A DNA stretch of 64,000 nt from contig JBNJEU010000005.1 of assembly GCA_051746205.1 (NCBI GenBank), positions 8,448 through 72,447 of the forward strand. The letters are read 5' to 3'. A program made the translations under genes and the position numbers. The stretch is from Thiohalospira sp051746205 (GTDB lineage: Bacteria; Pseudomonadota; Gammaproteobacteria; Thiohalospirales; Thiohalospiraceae). The notes under the pieces are model-generated. The model was not told the DNA's origin, made no database searches, and saw nothing but the letters and a program-made list of their open reading frames with translations. This document shows positions 17,223-25,083 of this stretch, in pieces; within the stretch, counting starts at the first letter, position 1, and each line of letters opens with the position of its first letter.

Positions 17223-18130
17223 CCCTCTTTGACCTGGTGCTGGTGGCGGGTATCGCCCTGGTGGCCTGGGTCACTCTGATCGATTGCCGACGCTTCCGGG
17301 TCGTTGTGCTCTATGTGGTCTTCGGCCTGCTGCTGGCCATCGCCTGGGCGCGGCTGGGAGCGGTGGATCTGGCGCTGGCGGAGGCAGCCATCGGTGCCGG
17401 CATCACGGGTGCATTGTTCATGGCGGCCCTGGCGCGGGTACGACGTGCCGGCGGGACGCAGGCAGTGGCGCCGACGGGGTCTCTGCTCTGGGCTGCCGGC
17501 GTTGCGTTGCTCGCCGCCGGAGCCGTGGTCTGGGTCCTTGCCGACTGGCCGGTTCCGGCGTGGCCGCCGGTGGCGAAGCACCTTGACAACAGCGGTGTCG
17601 ACCACTCGGTGACCGCCGTTCTGCTTGCCTTCCGCGCCTGGGATACTCTGCTGGAGATCGCCGTGCTGGTGGCCGCCGGCTTCGCCATTCATGCTTCCGG
17701 ACCGGCACCGGCGCCACCAGGCCATGAAAGCGGCGCCTTGCAGCTGGCCCTGTTGCGGATCGTGAATCCCTTTCTGGTGGTGCTGGCCGTCTATCTGCTG
17801 TGGAAGGGCGGGCACGCCCCGGGGGGCGCCTTCCAGGCCGGGGCGATGCTGGCCGCCGCCGGAATCTTTCACCACCTCAGCCACTTCCCCGCGCCACTCG
17901 ACCGGCCGTCTCCGTGGCAGCGACCCGCTGCGGTCGTCGCCCTGCTGCTGTTCGCGTTCGCCGGTGCGGCGACCCTGGGCACGGTCCCGCTGGCGTGGCC
18001 CGAGGGCTGGGCCAAAGTGTGGATCCTCACCATCGAGGCGGCGGCCACCCTGTCCATCGGTCTGCTGCTGACCCAGCTGTTTGTCGGAGGACGTCCCCGT
18101 TCGCCCGGGGACAATGAGGAGAAAACATGA
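17210..18130 (+). CDS. mrpB: Fusion of MrpA C-terminal domains with MrpB
   Basis: A 306-residue membrane protein made of three units: an MbhD/DUF4040-like region (about residues 1-75, GAVDLALAEAAIGAGITGALF), an MbhE-like region (about 90-165) and a MrpB/MbhF domain (about 175-295, with LLWKGGHAPGGAFQAGA). In classical Mrp operons the first two units form the C-terminus of the long MrpA protein; here they are separate from the NuoL-like part and joined to MrpB. Start is a GTG at 17210 overlapping mrpG by 13 bases. Confidence 0.85.
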   Translation: MAALTLFDLVLVAGIALVAWVTLIDCRRFRVVVLYVVFGLLLAIAWARLGAVDLALAEAAIGAGITGALFMAALARVRRAGGTQAVAPTGSLLWAAGVALLAAGAVVWVLADWPVPAWPPVAKHLDNSGVDHSVTAVLLAFRAWDTLLEIAVLVAAGFAIHASGPAPAPPGHESGALQLALLRIVNPFLVVLAVYLLWKGGHAPGGAFQAGAMLAAAGIFHHLSHFPAPLDRPSPWQRPAAVVALLLFAFAGAATLGTVPLAWPEGWAKVWILTIEAAATLSIGLLLTQLFVGGRPRSPGDNEEKT

Positions 18131-18414
18131 CGGGGCTGATCTACGCCGGTCTGGGGGTCTTTCTCTTCGTGTTTGGGCTGCTGGCTGCGTTCCAGCACCG
18201 CGATACCATGGTGCGCCTGGTGGCCCTGAACATCGCCGGAGCCGGGATCTTTCTGTTCCTGGTCGGTTCCGCTGGGCGCGATGGGGACCCGGAACCGGTC
18301 TCCCATGCCCTGGTCATTACCGGGATTGTGGTGGCGGTCTCGTTGACCGGTGTGGCCCTCGGTCTGCTGGCGCGGCTGGTGGAAGCGGGTGGTCACGACG
18401 GGGAGGGACTGTGA
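18127..18414 (+). CDS. mrpC: Mrp-type antiporter subunit C (NuoK-like)
   Basis: A 95-residue, three-helix protein of the MrpC/MbhG/NuoK family. The segment HALVITGIVVAVSLTGVAL is typical of the last helix. It begins with ATGA overlapping the preceding stop. Confidence 0.9.
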   Translation: MTGLIYAGLGVFLFVFGLLAAFQHRDTMVRLVALNIAGAGIFLFLVGSAGRDGDPEPVSHALVITGIVVAVSLTGVALGLLARLVEAGGHDGEGL

Positions 18415-19877
18415 CACTGGTGGCCTGGCCCTTGCTGGCGGCGTTTGCCATGGCGCTTTTGCCGCTGCTGGTGGCGCCGCTGGTCTGGATCTGGCCGACC
18501 ATCGCCCGGGTCGCTGGACTGGCCACCAGCGGGATCATGGTGGTGCTGGGAATGGCCGTGGCGGCCGGGATCGAGGGGCATGGCGAACTGGCGCTGACCC
18601 TGGGTGGTTGGCCCGGGGCGCTGGGGATCGGATTACGTCTGGACGGCATGGCCGCGGCCTTCCTGCTGCTCGGTGCGGTCGTGGGACTGGGGGCCGGGGT
18701 GCATGCAGCCGGCTACTTTGGCCGCGGCGAGATGTTCTGGCCCCTGTGGCTTCTGCTCTGGGCGGCGCTGAATGCACTGTTTCTCAGTGCCGACGCCTTC
18801 AACGCCTATGTGACCCTGGAGCTTCTGAGTCTGGTGGCGGTGGCGCTGGTGGCGCTCCAGGGCGGACGCGAGGCCCTGAGGGCGGCGCTGCGCTACCTGT
18901 TGATGGCGCTGGCGGCGGCCCTCGTCTATCTGGCCGGGGTGGCCATCCTCTACGCTCGCGACGGCACGCTGTCCCTCGGGGCGCTGGGACCGCTGGCCGG
19001 GGACCCTCTGGCGGCGGTGGCGGCCGGGCTGATCCTGGCCGGTCTGGCGGTGAAGGCGGCGATCTTTCCGCTGCATGCCTGGCTGCCGCCGGCCCACGCG
19101 CGGGCTCCGGGGCCGGTCAGTGCACTGCTTTCGGCGCTGGTGGTGAAGGGGGCCATCTATCTGCTCTGGCGCTGGCAGGTGGAGGTCTTCGGAGCGCCGC
19201 CGGGGCCGGGCCTGATCCTGGGGGCTCTGGGTGTCGGCGCAGTGCTGTGGGGAGGCTGGCGGGCGTTGACGGTGCCGCGTCTGAAGGCCATCGTCGCCTA
19301 TTCGACCGTGGCGCAGATGGGCTATCTACTCGTGGCGCTGGCGTTGGTCTCCGGGGCGCAGGCGGTCGGTGGCGCACGGGGGGGCGAGTCCGCGGAGCTG
19401 GCGCGCACCGGTTTCCTCTATCTCGTCCTGAGCCACGGACTGGCAAAGGGGGCCGCGTTTTTGGCCGCGGCCAATGTGCTTTACGCCGCCGGGCACGACC
19501 GCTGGCCATCGGCGGCGGGGGTTCTGCGCGGGCGGCCGTTGACGCTGCTGGCCTTTGGACTGGCGGCGGTGAGTCTGGCCGGTCTGCCGCCGTCCGGCGG
19601 TTTCCTGGCCAAGTGGTATCTGCTGATGGCGGCGATCGGGAGCAATCAGTGGTGGGCCGCGATCATTCTGCTGTTCGGCGGGCTGCTGGCGGCGGCCTAT
19701 CTCTACCGAATCATCCACCCCGGTCTCGATCCGCGTGATCCGCGTGGAGAAGTGCGGGCTCCTTCCGCCTCCATGGAATGGGCGGCCCTGGGGCTGGCCC
19801 TGTTGAGCCTGCTCATCGGCTTATGGGTCCCCTGGGGGGATGCCCTGCTGATGCCGCGGAAGGAGGAAACGGCATGA
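18411..19877 (+). CDS. mrpD: Mrp-type antiporter subunit D (NuoN/M-like channel subunit 1)
   Basis: A 488-residue, about 14-helix antiporter-like subunit. The TM5 glutamate is present (E137 in YVTLELLSLVA) as is the conserved lysine in GLAVKAAIFPLHAWLPPAHA, both required for ion translocation in this family. Start is a GTG overlapping mrpC as GTGA. Order suggests it corresponds to MrpD/MbhH. Confidence 0.9.
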   Translation: MTLVAWPLLAAFAMALLPLLVAPLVWIWPTIARVAGLATSGIMVVLGMAVAAGIEGHGELALTLGGWPGALGIGLRLDGMAAAFLLLGAVVGLGAGVHAAGYFGRGEMFWPLWLLLWAALNALFLSADAFNAYVTLELLSLVAVALVALQGGREALRAALRYLLMALAAALVYLAGVAILYARDGTLSLGALGPLAGDPLAAVAAGLILAGLAVKAAIFPLHAWLPPAHARAPGPVSALLSALVVKGAIYLLWRWQVEVFGAPPGPGLILGALGVGAVLWGGWRALTVPRLKAIVAYSTVAQMGYLLVALALVSGAQAVGGARGGESAELARTGFLYLVLSHGLAKGAAFLAAANVLYAAGHDRWPSAAGVLRGRPLTLLAFGLAAVSLAGLPPSGGFLAKWYLLMAAIGSNQWWAAIILLFGGLLAAAYLYRIIHPGLDPRDPRGEVRAPSASMEWAALGLALLSLLIGLWVPWGDALLMPRKEETA

Positions 19878-21382
19878 GCCTCGACTGGATACCCTGGGCG
19901 CTGATCCTGATCCCGCTGGGGGCTGGATTGCTGATCTTCGCCTGTCCCGAAGCGGACCGCCGTACGCGTACCGAGCTCAACCTTGCCGCCGCCCTGTTGA
20001 AACTCTTCCTTGTGGGCGTGATGCTCTGGGGAGTGGCCAGCGGCGTGGTCTTCGAGGCGCGTCTGCCATGGTTGCCGGGGCGGGAACTGGTCCTGCGCGC
20101 CGATCCGATGGCCCTGCTCTTTCTCAGCCTCTCCTCGGTCCTGTGGTTGCTCACCAGTCTCTACGCCATCGGTTATCTGGAAGGCTCGGAGCATCGCAGC
20201 CGCTTCTTCGGCTTCTTCAGCCTCTGCGTGGCGGCCACCGCCGGGATCGCCATGGCCGGCAATCTACTGACTTTCTTCTTTTTCTACGAGTTGCTCACCT
20301 TGACCACCTATCCACTGGTCGTCCATCGCGGCTCAGCGGTGGCGCGTCGGGCGGGAGTGGTCTATCTGCGCTACACCCTGGGGGGCGGCGTGGCGCTGTT
20401 GCTCGGTATCGTGTGGCTCGAGAGCGGAGTGGGGCCGGTGGATTTCGGCGGCGAGGCGGCGGCCCTGGCCGGTCTCGATCCCGAGCTCTATCCGCTGGCG
20501 GTCGGGGCCTTTGTATTCCTCTTGGCGGGAGTCGGCGTGAAAGCGGCTTTCGTGCCACTGCACGGCTGGCTGCCGAGGGCGATGGTGGCACCGGCACCGG
20601 TCAGTGCACTGCTCCACGCCGTTGCGGTGGTCAAGGCCGGCGCCTTCGGGGTGGTTCGGCTGCTCTACGATGTCTACGGGCTGGCGCTGGCACAGGCGCT
20701 GCAGCTGACCACACTGGTGCTGGTGGTCGCGTCGGTGACCATCCTCTGGGGCTCCCTGCGGGCCCTGACCCAGGACGAACTCAAAAAGCGCCTGGCCTGG
20801 TCGACGGTGAGCCAGGTTTCCTACATCGCTCTGGGGGTGGCGGTGGTCGGACCGCTGGCGACAGTGGGTGGGATCGTCCATATCATCCACCAGGGGTTGA
20901 TGAAGATCACGCTTTTCTTCGGTGCCGGGAATCTCGCCGAGACCCTGGGTGTCCAGCGGATCAGCCAGATGGACGGGGTCGGACGGCGACTGCCGTTGAC
21001 CATGGCGGCCTTTACCCTGGGGGCGCTGGGGATGATCGGTATCCCGCCGCTGGCGGGATTCGTCAGCAAGTGGTATCTCGGACTTGGCGCGCTGGAAACG
21101 GGGGGGCTCTGGATCGTGGGTCTGCTGGCCCTGAGCAGTCTGCTCAACGGGGCCTATTTCCTGCCCATCCTCTACCGCGCCTGGTTCCTGCCGCCGCGTC
21201 CGGAGCTCTGGCACGATCGGGGGTGCCAAGGGCGGTTCGAAACAAACTGGTTACTGTTGTTGCCGCCGGTGGCAACGGCGGCTCTGGCACTGGGAGCCGG
21301 TCTTCTGGCGGGTTCCGAGCTGAGTCCGTTGAGCTGGGCAGAGCGGGTGGCTGAACGGATCTACGCAGTGGACGAGAGGTGA
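19874..21382 (+). CDS. Second antiporter-like channel subunit (NuoL/M family)
   Basis: A 502-residue, about 14-helix protein related to NuoL/NuoM/MrpA-N. It keeps the TM5 glutamate (E139 in FFFYELLTLTTYPL) and the channel lysine in GVGVKAAFVPLHGWLPRAM. The ATG overlaps the previous stop by four bases. It may take the place of the NuoL-like half of MrpA, which is otherwise missing from the operon. Confidence 0.88.
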   Translation: MSLDWIPWALILIPLGAGLLIFACPEADRRTRTELNLAAALLKLFLVGVMLWGVASGVVFEARLPWLPGRELVLRADPMALLFLSLSSVLWLLTSLYAIGYLEGSEHRSRFFGFFSLCVAATAGIAMAGNLLTFFFFYELLTLTTYPLVVHRGSAVARRAGVVYLRYTLGGGVALLLGIVWLESGVGPVDFGGEAAALAGLDPELYPLAVGAFVFLLAGVGVKAAFVPLHGWLPRAMVAPAPVSALLHAVAVVKAGAFGVVRLLYDVYGLALAQALQLTTLVLVVASVTILWGSLRALTQDELKKRLAWSTVSQVSYIALGVAVVGPLATVGGIVHIIHQGLMKITLFFGAGNLAETLGVQRISQMDGVGRRLPLTMAAFTLGALGMIGIPPLAGFVSKWYLGLGALETGGLWIVGLLALSSLLNGAYFLPILYRAWFLPPRPELWHDRGCQGRFETNWLLLLPPVATAALALGAGLLAGSELSPLSWAERVAERIYAVDER

Positions 21383-21384
21383 CC

Positions 21385-23037
21385 ATGGCGCTGGTGTTCT
21401 GGCTCATTCCGGGCCTGCCGTTGCTCTGGGCGCTTGGCTTCATCTGGCCCGCCGCCCGGCCGTGGCTGCGCCGTGGTGCGCTGTTGCCGGTGCTGCCCGC
21501 GCTACTGGCGCCGATGGTCTTCCCGGAAGGGGGCTCGGCGCACTCGGCGGCGCTGCTGTTCGGAGTGGATTGGCGGCTCAGCGGTGATCGTTCGGTGCTG
21601 CTCGGCGTCACGGCCCTGGTCTGGCTCACCGCCGCCTGGTTCGCGCGCGGGTATATGGCGAGGGACCCGCGGCGCCACCGGTTCGAATTCTTCTTCCATC
21701 TGACCATGGCGGGCAATCTGGGCCTGCCGGTGGCCGGTGACCCGGTCAGCTTCTATACCCTCTTCGCCCTGATGAGCCTGGCCAGCTACGGCCTGATCAT
21801 CCACAACGATACGACCGAGGCCCTGCGGGCGGGCAGGGTCTACATCATCCTTGCGCTGGTCGGGGAAGTGGCCCTGTTCGTCGGGCTGGTGGGCCGAGTG
21901 GCCGAGGTGGATGCCCTCTGGCCATGGCTCTGGCTGGGGCTGGCCATCAAGGCTGGTGTGGTGCCGCTGCATGTCTGGTTGCCACTGGCCCATCCGGCAG
22001 CGCCGGTACCGGCCAGCGCGGTGCTCAGCGGGGCGATGATCAAAGCGGGGGTGCTGGGCTGGCTGCTCTTCCCGCCACCGGCGGAGATGGCCGGTTTCTG
22101 GGGGATGGTGATGGTGGTGCTCGGGGTCTTCGGTGCCTTCTATGCCGCTGTCCTCGGGGTGATGCAGAGCCGTGCCAAGGAGGTTCTGGCCTATTCGTCG
22201 GTGAGCCAGATGGGGGTGATCACGGCAGCGGTAGGCGCGGCCTGGGTCCATCCCGTGGCCGCGTCGGCCCTGCTGGCGGCGGTCGTGGTCTATGTGGTCC
22301 ACCATGCACTGGCCAAGGGGGCGCTCTTTCTGCTCGTGGGTTGGCTTGAACGCGGCGGCCGGGTGCTGATCTGGCTGATACTCGTTCTCACCGCCCTGGT
22401 CATGGCCGGACTGCCGGTGACCAGTGGCGCAGCGGCCAAGCAGGTACTCAAGGAGGCCCTGGTGGTACTCCCCGCCGATGCAGGATGGGTCGGTGGACTG
22501 CTGGCGTTGAGTGGTCTCGTCACAACGGTGTTGATGGGGCGGTTGCTGGTGGTCGCACGGGAGATGGTGCGCCCCATCGGGACCGAACAACACCGTCCCG
22601 AACTCCCTCTGGGCGCTGGTCTGGCGGTGCTGCTGATGGTGCTGGCGCCGCTCGTCTGGCCGCCGCTGGGGGCCGGTGCTGTGCCGACAGTGGGCAAGGG
22701 GCTTGTGGATGCGCTCTGGCCGCTACTGGGTGGCGTGGCGGTTGCCGGGTTCCTCGCTCGTCGGTGGGGAGCCGGGCCGTGGGGGAAGGCCGTGCCGACG
22801 GGGGATTGGATCCATCTGTTGCGGCGCTGTCCCGTGGTACTCCCGTTGAAGGCGGGGTTGACCTGGCTGACAGCGGGCCGGGTGCCCACCGGTTCCCGAC
22901 TCCTTTTCCACGAGTGGGTCGTTGGCCGGTTGGCACGGCGAAGCCTGGCCCTGGAGACCGGGCTCATGCGGTTGCTGAGCGCGGGGATCGCGATGGCGGT
23001 TCTGGCCGGAATGGTGGCCGTGGCTTTGCTGTTGTGA
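21385..23037 (+). CDS. Third antiporter-like channel subunit, lacking the TM5 glutamate
   Basis: A 550-residue membrane protein of the same NuoL/M/N family (LAIKAGVVPLHVWLPLAHP retains the lysine). At the position of the TM5 glutamate it has alanine (A128 in YTLFALMSLASYGLII). An amphipathic C-terminal extension (about residues 460-500) precedes a last hydrophobic helix. The ATG at 21385 has GAGAGG five bases upstream; a GTG at 21379 is also in frame. It ends the operon. Confidence 0.85.
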   Translation: MALVFWLIPGLPLLWALGFIWPAARPWLRRGALLPVLPALLAPMVFPEGGSAHSAALLFGVDWRLSGDRSVLLGVTALVWLTAAWFARGYMARDPRRHRFEFFFHLTMAGNLGLPVAGDPVSFYTLFALMSLASYGLIIHNDTTEALRAGRVYIILALVGEVALFVGLVGRVAEVDALWPWLWLGLAIKAGVVPLHVWLPLAHPAAPVPASAVLSGAMIKAGVLGWLLFPPPAEMAGFWGMVMVVLGVFGAFYAAVLGVMQSRAKEVLAYSSVSQMGVITAAVGAAWVHPVAASALLAAVVVYVVHHALAKGALFLLVGWLERGGRVLIWLILVLTALVMAGLPVTSGAAAKQVLKEALVVLPADAGWVGGLLALSGLVTTVLMGRLLVVAREMVRPIGTEQHRPELPLGAGLAVLLMVLAPLVWPPLGAGAVPTVGKGLVDALWPLLGGVAVAGFLARRWGAGPWGKAVPTGDWIHLLRRCPVVLPLKAGLTWLTAGRVPTGSRLLFHEWVVGRLARRSLALETGLMRLLSAGIAMAVLAGMVAVALLL

Positions 23038-23090
23038 CAGCGTTCCCGTCCGGCGGTTGTCCGTTGCCTCTCAGAGGCCTCGGGAATCGA

Positions 23091-23096
23091 TATAAT
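23091..23096 (+). promoter_or_regulatory. Consensus -10 element upstream of the methyltransferase gene
   Basis: TATAAT at 23091-23096 lies 53 bases before the start codon. No good -35 is seen 16-18 bases upstream, so an activator may be needed. A small hairpin (CTCCC-CTTC-GGGAG, 23099-23112) follows at the likely 5' end of the transcript. Confidence 0.5.
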
Positions 23097-23149
23097 GACT
23101 CCCCTTCGGGAGGGGTCGGTTCACGCATTGATAGTCAGAGGCAATCATC

Positions 23150-24028
23150 ATGACAGAGAAGAAGAAGATGGATACCCGCGAGCTGGGTCTGGTCCTCGGC
23201 AAGGCGCTGTTCGATGTCGATGACCTGCATTACGGGCTGTGGGGCGACGATCTGGACCTGAACATGACCAACCTCCCCGTCGCCCAGCAGCGCTACAGCG
23301 ACAAGTTGCTGGACGCCCTGCCGGCGGTGGGCGAGGAGCCGGTGCGGGTGCTGGACATCGGCTGCGGCACCGGCCATCTGCTCAAGCAGATGCTCGAGCG
23401 CGGTTACGCGGCGGACGGGCTGATCCCGTGTCCCTATCTGGCCGCCGACGTGCGTCAGCGGCTGGTGGACATCCCCGATCACGGGGCCACGGTCTTCGAC
23501 ATGGGCTTCGAGTCCTTCCCCGCCGAAGCGTACCGGCACTATTACGATGTGGCCGTGTTCAGCGAGAGCTTCCAGTACATCGACATGGAGGCGGCGTTCG
23601 AGCAGCTGTGGGCCATCCTCAAGCCGGGCGGACAAGTGATCCTGTGCGACTTCTTCAAGACCGCCGCCCACGGCGATGGCGGGGTCGGCAGCAAGAGCTT
23701 CGGCGGCGGCCACAAGCTGGCGAAGTTCTACGAGCAACTGGAGGATGGCCCGTTCACGATCCGGGTGGACGAGGACATTACCGAGCCGGTGAGCCGTAAC
23801 ATCGCCCTGCTGGACGACATCCTGCGCAACCGGATCAAGCCGTCCACTGATGCCGTGCGGCAGTTCCTGCGTGAGAACTACCCCCTGACCAGCAAGGTGG
23901 TCGGCTTCCTGTTTCGCAAGCGCTGGCCCCGGATCGAGTACAAGTATCTCAGTGGCCATCGCAGCGCCGATGTCTTCAGGCGCTACAAGAGCTATCGTTT
24001 CCTGATCCTCGAAAAGTCCGCCGCCTGA
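23150..24028 (+). CDS. Class I SAM-dependent methyltransferase of unknown substrate
   Basis: A 292-residue protein with a Rossmann-type SAM domain: motif I VLDIGCGTGHLLKQML (about residues 66-81), an acidic residue at the end of the next strand, and motif III ILKPGGQVILCDFF (about 160). About 110 residues follow the SAM core and end in a basic, aromatic tail (KRWPRIEYKYLSGHRS). It has its own promoter and is followed after 29 bases by the patatin gene. Lipid or small-molecule methylation is possible; the sequence does not decide it. Confidence 0.75.
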   Translation: MTEKKKMDTRELGLVLGKALFDVDDLHYGLWGDDLDLNMTNLPVAQQRYSDKLLDALPAVGEEPVRVLDIGCGTGHLLKQMLERGYAADGLIPCPYLAADVRQRLVDIPDHGATVFDMGFESFPAEAYRHYYDVAVFSESFQYIDMEAAFEQLWAILKPGGQVILCDFFKTAAHGDGGVGSKSFGGGHKLAKFYEQLEDGPFTIRVDEDITEPVSRNIALLDDILRNRIKPSTDAVRQFLRENYPLTSKVVGFLFRKRWPRIEYKYLSGHRSADVFRRYKSYRFLILEKSAA

Positions 24029-24057
24029 TGGGGGGGCGGCGGCGAAGGAGTTCGGCG

Positions 24058-25035
24058 ATGTCTTCCGGAACGAGTGGTGGACCAACGCGGCGCGATTTTC
24101 TGGCCGGTCTGGGGCGCTGGGGTGTCGCCGTGCCGGTGGCCGGGGTTTCCGGTATGGCGGTGGCCTCCGGTGGCTCGCCGCTGGAATCCGGCCGTCCGGC
24201 GGAGGGGCCGGGCGCGGGGGACGGCATCGGTCTGGCGCTGGGTTCCGGCGGCGCCTCCGGTCTGGCGCACATCCGCGTCTTCGAGGTCCTCGACGAGCTG
24301 GGGGTGAAGCCGGATCGCATCGTCGGCAGCAGCATCGGCGCGTTGCTGGGATCCCTGTATGCCGACGGCTACAGTGGACGCGAGATCCGCGAGCTGATGG
24401 CCGACCTCTTCCCCGATGATGCTCGAGGCTGGCTCGAAAACTTCACCAGCGGTGGCTGGCGCCGGTTGACCGGCCTGCTCAACGTCAACCTGCTCGAGAT
24501 CCAGCTGCTGGACGTGGACGATACCCGCGATTTCCTCGCGAACCACCTGTCCGCACGGCGTTTCGAGGAGCTGAGTATCCCGTTTCAGGCCGTCACCGCC
24601 GAACTCTGGGAGCGTGGCGAGCGCCTGTTCGACGAGGGCCCGCTGCACGACGCCATCCTTGCCAGCATGGCGCTGCCGGGCCTGCTGCCGCCGATCCGGA
24701 TCGACGGGGTGGAGCTGCTCGACGGTGGAATGGTGAACCCGGTGCCCATCGACCACATCCGGGGTGCCGAATTCACCATCGGGGTCGACGTCAATGGCCG
24801 GAGTACGCCCGGTGACGACAGTCCCGGCTTCTTCGACAGCCTCTTCAACACGTTCCAGATCATGCAGGCCTCCATCGCTCGGGAAAAGCGCCACCACGAG
24901 GAGCCGGACATCTACCTGCAACCGCCCATCGAAGGAGTGCGGGTCCTCGACTTTCACAAGGCGAGTTCGGTCTATGCACAGTCGGAGCCGGAGATGGAAC
25001 GGCTGAAGCGCGCCCTGGAAGAGTACCTTGGCTGA
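24058..25035 (+). CDS. Patatin-like phospholipase with a Tat signal
   Basis: A 325-residue patatin/RssA-type lipid acyl hydrolase. The N-terminus TRRDFLAGLGRWGVAVPVAG is a twin-arginine signal, implying folded export. The glycine-rich oxyanion motif GSGGASG, nucleophile motif GSSIG and dyad motif DGGMVNP are present. The ATG at 24058 has AAGGAG seven bases upstream; the in-frame ATG at 24028 lacks a comparable site. Confidence 0.85.
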   Translation: MSSGTSGGPTRRDFLAGLGRWGVAVPVAGVSGMAVASGGSPLESGRPAEGPGAGDGIGLALGSGGASGLAHIRVFEVLDELGVKPDRIVGSSIGALLGSLYADGYSGREIRELMADLFPDDARGWLENFTSGGWRRLTGLLNVNLLEIQLLDVDDTRDFLANHLSARRFEELSIPFQAVTAELWERGERLFDEGPLHDAILASMALPGLLPPIRIDGVELLDGGMVNPVPIDHIRGAEFTIGVDVNGRSTPGDDSPGFFDSLFNTFQIMQASIAREKRHHEEPDIYLQPPIEGVRVLDFHKASSVYAQSEPEMERLKRALEEYLG

Positions 25036-25083
25036 AGGCGTCGGTCGGCGGTGGCGGGCCGCGGCCCGATCCGGGGAAGACGA

